64,000 nucleotides of DNA from Cenococcum geophilum 1.58 (Eukaryota; Ascomycota; Dothideomycetes; Gloniales; Gloniaceae), in NCBI GenBank assembly GCA_001692895.1, contig KV748204.1:521594-585593 (forward strand), given 5' to 3'. The notes under the pieces are model-generated. The model was not told the origin of the DNA and did not search any database. It saw only the letters and a list, made by a program, of their open reading frames with translations. The position numbers were made by a program, and so were the translations under genes. This document shows positions 36,250 through 43,925 of the stretch, piece by piece (positions within the stretch are counted from its first letter, which is position 1; each line of letters begins with the position of its first letter).

Positions 36250-36660
36250 ACACTGCTAGAGGCGGAGGTAAAGAAGAGGATAAACGGAAATATTATTCCG
36301 GTAGGGGACGTGGGCAAGAGGAAAGGAGAGAAAAAAGAAAAAAGGAGAAATACGGTAGGACCGAAGCATACGTTAATACCAGGAGAGAGTATAAATATAT
36401 CCCATAGAAAAGGCCGAAGAGTTACAGCGCTAGGTAATCGTTAGTATAAAACATACAGAGATTAGGGAAGGCGGGCAGAGCACCTGCATAGACGCTAAGG
36501 GGATGGAAAATGCCTCATGGCTAACAGCTAGAGTCTGAGGTGGCACGGTAGCGGGAAAGAAAAGAGGAGATAGAGCATAAGGGCAAAAGCAGCGAGGGAG
36601 AAGGCCTTTTATAGTCGAGGTTGAGGTTAGGTCTTGGCCAAACTGGGGTAGAAAAGCGAG
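36250..36660 (-). promoter_or_regulatory. GC-richer, less mutated segment with TATA-like box
   Basis: This patch keeps normal CpA/TpG levels and is clearly richer in G and C than both sides. On the minus strand it carries CTATAAAAGGCC (36608-36619) followed by a pyrimidine-rich leader that runs toward the coding-like region at 36240. That is the arrangement of a promoter plus 5' leader, or of an LTR. I see no TG...CA ends that would define an LTR. Function inferred only from layout. Confidence 0.35.
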
Positions 36661-36678
36661 CGCGCCTTACCTATAAAG

Positions 36679-36871
36679 GAACCTCCATTTCCTAATACGT
36701 GGTCTCCATCTTATTCTTTACTTTAGAATTAATTAACTATAGAAGAATATAAAACTTTAGCCACTTAACTATCTAAAATAATAGGTTTTATATAATAATT
36801 AATGTAATAAGGGCCTTATTAATAACTTCCTTATTTAGAACCGCTTAAAGTACTTCTAAATTTAGCTCTTC
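36679..36871 (-). pseudogene. hAT transposase, internal part downstream of the LINE insertion
   Basis: Continuing the minus-strand hAT frame from 43347-43685 across the LINE, this piece resumes at the duplicated target site. It reads EELNLEVL-AVLNKEVINKALI, NLLF-IVKWLKFYILL, and LINSKVKNKMETT, with a few RIP-type stops. This corresponds to the segment of hAT transposases just before the RNase-H-like catalytic core (the 'P-F-x-V-x-x-x-x-F-x-x-L ... LNP' region). After about 36690 the match ends where the GC-richer segment begins, so the core is missing or was displaced by another insertion. Confidence 0.62.
36857..36871 (+). repeat. LINE target-site duplication, left copy
   Basis: TAAATTTAGCTCTTC is repeated exactly at 43347-43361, flanking the LINE. 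The duplicated sequence lies within the hAT reading frame, and the frame is restored if the LINE and one copy are removed. Confidence 0.88.
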
Positions 36872-38918
36872 GCCCACAAAACCCTACTACACGCGTCTAT
36901 ATCGCCGTAGGTAGAAACATTATCTAGAATCCTATTCCTCTTAATAGCTAAGTGCAGAGGCGATGGTAGAGAGCCGTTGCAGCGCGTATAGCGCTGTTGT
37001 TTAACTCTATAGTGATGAGCCCACGACGCGTGCAAAGTATCGCCCTTAACAACACTAAGAGCCTTACTACCTCCGCTTAGAGCTCTTATTCTACTATCTA
37101 GGGAGGCCTATTAAGGGAAACTGGGATATAAAAACCGCCTAATATATAACTACCTGGCTCGTAGCTAGGCCCAAAACTGGCCTTATTTAGCTAGTTAACG
37201 TAGACGCGTCCTAAGCGTATAATAGGACACCCTTAGGCTTATACTAGCTCTAAGATCGCGAAGTAAGCGCGATAAGGGCGTAGGGATCCTCCTTTTATAA
37301 GAACTTGTTAAGGTTAACGCGTCGTAGATACTTTATATAAAACTTATTAAGGCCCTAAGGCTACCATAAAAAACTTATTAAGGCCCTACCTAAAGAACTT
37401 ATTAAGGCCCCTCTATAAGGGCCTATCTGGTATTTAGTATAATCAGGTGACTTAAAAGAGGGTTTTAATAGGCGTGGTGCGCGCGACCTAGGGGACGGCG
37501 ACGCGACGGCGCTGTGATGGCGACGTGACGGCGACTAGACGGCCTAACGAGGTGGAAATACGGGCAAAGCTCTAGGCAGGGAAACACAGGCTAGCTTTGA
37601 CGGCCCCATGGCGCTCGACTTATAGTTGACTTATAGGCGACTTATAGAAGGGTCTTAATAGGCGTAGTGCACGTAACCCAATATATATATATAGGGGAGG
37701 CTATAAGGGAAATACAGGCTAGTCGGATAAGGACTTAATAGTTAGAGATATAGGCTAGCTTATAAAAGGGGGGGACATAAGCTTAGTTAGTAGGAGAGGG
37801 GAGAGTAGGTCGTCTAGTATAGGACCTAGTATTTCTATAACCCCTCTCCTATAAGATACGGTCGGCCTATTATAGGGAGACCTTTATAGGCAACGCGAAA
37901 TGGAAGCTAGTAGTGTATAGGGTATTACGCCCTTATATTACTACTAGCCTCCTATAGGGCGTAGTACGTAATAGCCACTGCTAGCTCTAGGGACCTTACT
38001 CCTTAGCTAGGCTCTAACCCCTAGTGCACCTAGTATATAAATAAGATTACGTCCTAGCTGGAGAAGACTACTATATAGCTTAAGAGAACGGATACGCGTA
38101 TTAGTATATTAATAGATAAAACCGTTTACCTCTAGGGCGGCTCGCTAGTAAGATATACTTAAGGAGTAAATAGAAGTTACTTAGGTAAGAGAGGCTTTTT
38201 TAGTCTAGGCCTTAATTGTAAAAGGTACCTAAGGCTTCTATATTACAGGATGCAGCCATAACGCCCTTATAGGATTACGCCAGTAGGCATATAAGAAGGG
38301 AGTTATAACCCCTAGAAACGGCAGCTTATACCTATACCGGCGGAAATAATAAAGAAAGGTATAAAACTAAAGGCTATAAAAGGCTCCTAAGCCGTATAAA
38401 AGCGTACTAACTCTAGGAGGAGACTCTTATATAAACCGCTAGGGGGCGGTCTAGTACTTAGGCTAATCCCATTATAAGATACCTAAAAAAAATAGTGAAA
38501 TTCCCCATTAATTAGTGGTAGCAGCTAACTGCTTATAGAAAGCCCTAGGCCCTAGGGCTTAGTAAGGGAAAGCTACTTAAAAACTAAGGTAGAGGCCTAA
38601 ATAAGCAGGCATATTAAACTCTACTATATAACTACCTACCCTTAACCAGCTTTAGCAGACCTTAGTAATATTATAGGCGAAGCACTAGTAACTCGCCTAA
38701 GGGTTAATAGCAATATAATAACTAAAGAAATGACTAGAATTATTAGCCGCCTTTTAAATAATATAGCACTAGGACTAGATAGGATCCTAAATAAAGCCCT
38801 AAAGACCTACGGACCACTAATAGCACCTTAGCTTACGGATATAGCTAAAGTATACTTTATAATAGGCTACTACCTAAGACTTAGAAGAGCTATAACAACG
38901 TTTATCCTATATAAAGAA

Positions 38919-38932
38919 CATCGGGAAAATAT
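38919..38932 (+). repeat. Left terminal inverted repeat
   Basis: CATCGGGAAAATAT, perfect inverse of 41188-41201. Beyond these 14 bases the two ends diverge. Confidence 0.8.
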
Positions 38933-39221
38933 GGTACCCTTTCAATGGCCTCAATGGTTGGTGGTTGACGCAATTGGCGCGCAGTTAAGGTCATTTGGCA
39001 ACTCGACCGACTAGCCTATGTCGTGTTTTTTTGATACGCAGCCTGCGCGCAGCCTGCGCGCAACCTGCCAGCAATCTGCGCATTTGGTAACTATCTATAT
39101 TTATTTACCTCTTTTATACTAATAGCATATTTTAAATAAATAAAAGCTACTTTTAAAGCTATTTATAAGGCTAGCAAATAAATATGTTATTATTTTAGAT
39201 ATTTAATATAATATAGCGATG

Positions 39222-39515
39222 GTTCTCTTCTACTATCTACCTATTGACTTACCTACCTGCCTACATTGCCTACCTGTCTATATTGCCTACCTGTCTGCAT
39301 GCCTACCTATCTGCATCTGCTTGCCTGTCTGTATCTGCTTACCTATCTATATCTGCCTACCTGTCTGCATCTGCTTACCTATCTGTATCTGCTTACCTGT
39401 CTATATCTACCTACCTGTCTGCATTCTGCTTGCCTGTCTGCATCTGCCTACCTGTCTGCATCTGCCTCCCGTCAGCATCTCCCTGTTTGTGCCTACCTGT
39501 CTGTGCTACCTTGAT
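39222..39515 (+). repeat. Minisatellite A, 18-bp unit
   Basis: About 15 units of CTGCCTACCTGTCTGCAT with C/T variation (for example CTGCTTACCTATCTATAT). Because 18 is a multiple of three and no unit contains a stop, all three plus frames stay open for 80-140 codons and give hexapeptide repeats (CICLPV, SAYLSA, HLPTCL). These are artefacts of the repeat. Confidence 0.92.
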
Positions 39516-39547
39516 TCGATCAATCGATCGAATTCGTTTATAGGTGT

Positions 39548-40135
39548 TCGCTGGCTAGTCGGTTGTCGTCTGGCTCTGGCGACAGTTCGTCTGGTTCTGG
39601 CGAATGGTCGTCTGACTCTGGAGACGGTCGTCTGGTTCTAGCGACGGTCGTCTGGGCTCTGGCGACAGTCGTCTGGTTTTGGCGCCAGTCGTCTGACTCT
39701 GAGACGGTCGTCTGGTTCTGGCGACCGGTCGTCTGGTTCTGGTAACGGTCGTCTGGTTTCTGGTAACGGTCGTCTGGTTCTGGTAACGGTCGTCTGGTTC
39801 TGGCGACGGTCGTCTGGTTCTAGCGACAGTTGTCTGGCTCTGGCGATGTCGTCTGGTTCTGGCGACGGTCGTCTGGTTCTGGCGACGGTCGTCTGGTTCT
39901 GGCGACGGTCGTCTGGTTCTAGCGACAGTTGTCTGGCTCTGGCGATAGTCGTCTGGCTCTGACGACGGTCGTCTGGTTCTGGCGACGGTCGTCTGGCTCT
40001 GGCGACGGTCGGTCTGGTTCTGGTAACGGTCGTCTGGTTCTGGTAACGGTCGTCTGGTTCTGGCGACGGTCGTCTGGGTTCTGGCGACGGGTTCGTCTGG
40101 TTCTAGCGATAGTCATCTAGTTCTAGCAACGGTCC
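39548..40135 (+). repeat. Minisatellite B, 20-bp unit
   Basis: About 28 units of GGTCGTCTGGTTCTGGCGAC. Common variants are TTCTGGTAAC and TTCTAGCGAC, together with the AGTTGTCTGGCTCTGGCGAT type, and some units are one base longer or shorter. Variant order repeats (for example the AGTTGT unit at about 39825 and 39925), suggesting amplification of multi-unit blocks. Short open frames on both strands (about 60 codons) are not genes. Confidence 0.93.
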
Positions 40136-40254
40136 TCTGCTGGCTGCCGTTCTAGTGCCTCCCTAGGTAGGGAGGATGTAAGGAAGGGAAGGAAGGGTAA
40201 AAAATAAGGCGGCTACATAGGCAGAGACACGTGTAGACGCTATCGGGAATATAG

Positions 40255-40720
40255 CGGGGTCGCGATGCAGAGCTTCGTGTAGAGCCTCCGTACGCAGAGC
40301 TTCGCGCCAGAGCCTTTGTGCAGAGCCTCTGTACGTAGAGGCTTCGTATAGAGCTTCGTGTAGGCTTCGTGTAGGCCTCCGTATGCAGAGCTTCGCGCAG
40401 AGGCCTCGTGCAGAGCTTGTGTAGAGCCTCCGTACGCAGAGCTTCGCGCAGAGCCTGTGCCAGAGCTTCGTGCAGGAGCTTCGTGCAGAGCTTCGTGCAG
40501 AGCCTCCGTAGCGGCGTTCGCGCAGGAGCCTCGTGCAGAGCCTCTGTATGTAGAGCTTCGTGCGAGTTTCGTGCGTAGAGAGCTTCGTGCAGAGCCTCTA
40601 TGTGACAGAGGCTTCGTGCATTTAGCCTCTATGCGCAGAGCTTCGTGCAGAGCCTCTGTACGCAGAGCTTGTCGTGTAGAGCTTCGTGTAGAGCCTCGTG
40701 CCGGAGCTCTCTTGCAGAGC
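40255..40720 (+). repeat. Minisatellite C, 12/27-bp unit
   Basis: Repeats of CAGAGCTTCGTG and CAGAGCCTCCGTACG alternate, giving a higher-order unit of about 27 bp. Units are variably shortened (GTGTAGGCTTC and similar). An open frame across it (40457-40756) reads as RASCRAS-type repeats and is not taken as a gene. Confidence 0.9.
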
Positions 40721-40869
40721 AGCTCTAAGTTAATAAGACTATATAAGATTGTATAAGATTATATTAGATAATATATAATCGTTAAAATATTTGCATATAA
40801 CTTTACCTTAATTGCATGTCAAGAAATTTACAGTTACCTTTTAAGAGTTGCTAAGTAGGTCAACTGCGT

Positions 40870-41130
40870 ATTCTTTAACTTTTTAATATATTAAGTTAGT
40901 TAATTGCGTGTTAATGCGTGTTAAGTTAGTTAATTGCGTGTTAAGTTAGTTAATTGCGTATTAAGTTGGGGTCGAATTACGTATTAAGTTGGTTAATTAT
41001 GTATTAAGTTGGTCGTCGAATTAGGTTGTTAAGTTGGTTAATTGCGTGTTAAGTAGTGGTTAATTGGCGTGTTAAGTTAGTCCCATGCGTGTTAAGTTGG
41101 TCAATTGCGTGTCTCGAGTTGGTTAAATTG
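40870..41130 (+). repeat. Minisatellite D, 20-bp unit
   Basis: About 11 units of TTAATTGCGTGTTAAGTTGG with variable spacing. It starts as GCGTATTC/TTAAGTTAG variants and becomes more irregular toward 41130, just before the right terminus. Confidence 0.85.
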
Positions 41131-41187
41131 CATGTCAATTACGGGGAACGCCGAAAATCAAAGTCTACCTTGAATCTCATCCTGCGA

Positions 41188-41201
41188 ATATTTTCCCGAT
41201 G
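41188..41201 (-). repeat. Right terminal inverted repeat
   Basis: Reads ATATTTTCCCGATG on +, the exact inverse complement of 38919-38932. The next bases (AAGGTATAAGC) belong to the LINE reverse transcriptase. Confidence 0.8.
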
Positions 41202-43013
41202 AAGGTATAAGCAGACTACTTATTTTCTAAAGAGCTAACCGCCCTATTGCCTTAAAGAATACCTCTTAGCAAGATTCTTAGAAAGGGTAATAGCGGATCG
41301 CATAGTAGATACGGCTAAGAATACGCCCTACTACTATAAAGCTAAATAGGGCAAGAAAGAACCGCTTAATACTATTAGCACTTACGCTACTCGCTACCAC
41401 TATTAAATCTATATAGGCGATGCGAAAGGACTTTATAGTATTATTAATACTTAGCCTAGATATTAATAGCGCCTATAATAATATACCCCATAAGCGTCTC
41501 TTATATATCCTTAGGGGTAAAAGCTTCCTAGAATAGATTATATAATTTATTTAAGGGTTTATAGGTTAAAAAAAAACATTATTAGTCTTTAGTAGATACT
41601 AAAGCCCCCCTATTACAGTTGCAATAGGAATACTATAAGGATTACCCCTCTCGCCTATACTCTTCCTTTTCTTTATAAGCAACCTACTTAACTCCTTTAA
41701 AAAAGGGGCAACCTAGGGGATAGGCTTCATTAATAATATAAACCTAATTATATACGGGCTAATAGCTATAGAGAATTATAGAACACTAGAGAAAGCTTAT
41801 AATACCTATATAAAATAGGCAAGACGATATAAAGTCCAATTCTTACTAGAGAAATACTAGCTAATTTATTTTATAAGAAAACGCAACTAATCTACAGATC
41901 TCTAGTATATAATTTATATCTAAGGCTTTAGGGGTTAACTAGTTTAGAGCCTAAGAGTATTAGGAGTATAGGTAGATAGTAAGCTCTAATAGAGCGTATA
42001 TACGGCGTAAGCGGCCTATAAGGGCTAAGTATAGTATATCGTATTATCTAGGATTGTTAACTCTATATAGGGTCCATGCTTCTAGAGGTCACGCCTACTA
42101 TATATAGCAGTTATCCGGCTAACTATAACGTATAGGTCCAGTATTTAGGCCATTAGAGAATCTAAAAAAGGCCCCCCTAAATCGCTTTTTAAACTACTCT
42201 AAAAGGTCCAAATAGCTTACCTCTAAAGTATAATAGGCGGATATAAGTAAACGGCTACAGCACTGCTTAAGAAGGAAGCTAATATTTGCCCCCTATAACT
42301 ATATATTAAAGCTACTATAATATAAAGGGCATAAAAGGAACGCAACTTTAATATTATAAAGTATATTAAGATACGCCTAAATAAACTATAGAGGGACCCT
42401 AGGGCGCCTTATAGGAGAACAAACTAACAACCCTAAAGTAGGGAAGATATATTAGAGAAATAGGTAAAGAAAGCAGAAGAAGAATAGCGCTGCTTTAGGG
42501 CCCAGGCCTATATAAAGGAGGAAGGAAGACGCGTAAGAGGCTAGTAAAGATAACAGTAAGAAAAAAAAAGGAGCTAAAGTAGAGCATAAAAGAACGCTAG
42601 GAAACCATCTACTATAATACAATACTGGAGAGGCGTATAGAAGTTAAAGGTATAGAGGCTAACTAAAGTAAGAGGAATCTAAGCCGTAGTATAGTTAACG
42701 CTATAGGGGGTAAACACTTTAGAGCTCTAAGAAGGCCTAATAAAGGCAGAAAATATAATAGCAACACTCTTAAGAATAGGAATAATAGGACTAAAAAACT
42801 AGCTCTACTAGGTAGGTATCCTAATAGGTAGCCTAAGATATAAATATAGCTGGCTAAGACAGACACTAAAACATATAATACTATTATGCCCCTTACGTAC
42901 TAACTAAGAAATAATACTCTTAGTAGCTGGCATAGAGAACTATAAGATACTGCTCTTAATATAAAAAGGCCTTAAGGCGGTTACCTAGTGGCTTATTAGC
43001 TAAAATATACTAA

Positions 43014-43074
43014 NCNAGTTCNNGGTTATAAAGNAAATANTAATAAANGGNNGGGGGGTAAGTAANNGGNGCCC
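43014..43074. other. Cluster of ambiguous bases at the 3' end of the LINE frame
   Basis: About a dozen N calls, next to G-runs, just where the LINE reading frame ends. The exact stop of the LINE gene cannot be read. The following 43075-43346 is LINE 3' untranslated sequence. Confidence 0.8.
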
Positions 43075-43346
43075 CCTAATAACTCTATAGTAGTAAAGTA
43101 AAGTTTATAATACTAGCGCGTCCGTAGGCTTATTACGGCAGCAGTGGTTCCTAAAGAGGTTAAAAAATAAGGTAGTAGGAGCACCACTAGTGACTCGCAG
43201 GCGCCTTATAGGCGAGTCCTAAAAGGCGGGGAGATAGATTATAGGGTTTTCTTAAATAGAGTTTTCTCCCTATATATATATAAGAAGTAGTCCGCGTAGG
43301 CCTAATAGGGATCCAAATCGGACGTTAAGCAATGAATTATTATTAT

Positions 43347-43834
43347 TAAATTTAGCTCTTCTGTCTTATTTTAAGATAACGCTTTAAGGTAAAGGTCTTT
43401 TAATTAATTCCGTATTGCTTCTTTTATATAACTAGTTTTAGGCTTAACTATAATGCTATACTTTAACGCTAAGTAGTTTTGGAAGTTAGAAGTTAACTAT
43501 ATAGTATATAACTCTATATAGTGTTTATAATAGAATAAAAGATAGGCTTTTTTATTTTATACGGGCTTATTACTACCTAGTAAATAGGTATGCTCCTATA
43601 TTAAAAGAGCTAAGCAACCTTTTGTATTTTTTAATTTAAAGGTATTAATAGATTTAAGAGCTTCTGATTCCACTTCTAAAGCCATATTTTGTACGATAAT
43701 AGGGGGAGGAGGGCGACTAAAAATTTATTTGGGGTATGCTAAGACTTATTGCGATAAGACGCAATGGATATTTTTATCGCGATAAGGATATCTATTGCAT
43801 TTTATCGCGATAAGATTTATCCAAAACAACCCTG
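43347..43834 (-). mobile_element. hAT DNA transposon, 5' end with BED zinc finger start of transposase
   Basis: Minus-strand ATG at 43685 opens MALEVESEALKSI, then KNTKGCLALLI and a BED-finger-like block: YLLFYYKHYIELYTI followed by LTSNFQNYLALKYSIIV. The expected C-x2-C and H-x4-H residues now read Tyr, each explicable by one transition (TGT/TGC to TAT, CAT/CAC to TAT). IKEAIRN and LKDLYLKAL follow, up to the LINE insertion at 43347. The outer end reads CAGGGTTGTTTTGGATAA from 43834 inward, the CAGGG-type terminus typical of hAT elements. Subterminal copies of TTATCGCGATAA lie at about 43746-43815. The other half of the gene is at 36679-36871. The distal terminus was not found. Confidence 0.7.
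43745..43815. repeat. Subterminal TTATCGCGATAA repeats and hairpin of the hAT element
   Basis: Three copies of TTAT(C/T)GCGATAAG: about 43747-43758, 43773-43784 and 43802-43814. Between them GCAATGGATAT (43763-43773) and ATATCTATTGC (43788-43798) are inverted with one mismatch, so the segment can fold into a stem centred on the middle copy. Such short palindromic subterminal motifs are typical transposase-binding sites in hAT elements (family knowledge; binding not shown). Confidence 0.7.
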
Positions 43835-43925
43835 ACCTAGACATTGACTACATTGTTTGCACCGACTCCATAGACCTTTCCCAAACCCACCTTCAGCAAT
43901 ATACAATAACCTAGGCGCAATCTTC

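Larger units (their letters stand above)
38919..41201. mobile_element. 2283-bp TIR element made largely of minisatellites, inserted in the LINE
   Basis: Both ends carry the same 14-bp sequence in inverted orientation: CATCGGGAAAATAT at 38919-38932 and its complement at 41188-41201, with no mismatch. The LINE reading frame runs up to 38918 and resumes at 41202. Removing the element plus one AA dinucleotide (a candidate 2-bp duplication) joins TTTATCCTATATAAAGAA directly to GGTATAAGC in frame. The inside is largely unmutated, GC-richer than the host LINE and rich in CpA/TpG, so insertion probably followed RIP of the LINE. It encodes no recognisable transposase. The interior holds four tandem arrays (39222-39515, 39548-40135, 40255-40720, 40870-41130) separated by short AT-rich spacers (39090-39215, 40725-40855). 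It would need a transposase in trans. Superfamily not assignable. Confidence 0.7.
36872..43346 (+). mobile_element. Tad1-like LINE retrotransposon, RIP-degraded and interrupted
   Basis: Non-LTR element bounded by a 15-bp target-site duplication and ending in a short TTA-repeat tail (43335-43346), as expected for target-primed insertion. The 5' kilobase (36872-37870) is shared with 63013-64000. A gag-like region seems to occupy about 38000-38600 (VSD-type open runs). The reverse transcriptase follows: NNIALGLDRILNKALK at about 38750 (the conserved K-A-P-G-P-D-G-I motif, mutated), TTFILYKE up to 38918, then after the inserted element NRPIAL-KNT (about 41230), LARFLERVIADRIVDTA, GLPLSPILFLFFISNLLNSF and GFINNINLIIYG. 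The catalytic Asp-Asp pair reads Asn-Asn at 41732-41737. A C-terminal region to about 43010 ends GLKAVT. No endonuclease domain was identified, and the element is shorter than full-length Tad1 (about 4.2 kb without its insert), so internal deletion is likely. Confidence 0.8.

Noticed and set aside
39219-39745. Repetitive open frames of 60-140 codons in all three plus frames
   Set aside because: Direct consequence of stop-free 18- and 20-bp tandem units.
39548-41130. Possible CRISPR-like array
   Set aside because: Units are contiguous with no unique spacers, and the organism is eukaryotic. These are minisatellites.
43290-43345. Resemblance to a 5S rRNA fragment (GGACGTTAAGCAA)
   Set aside because: Only a short match, with no flanking 5S box C or secondary structure. 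It is within the LINE 3' end.
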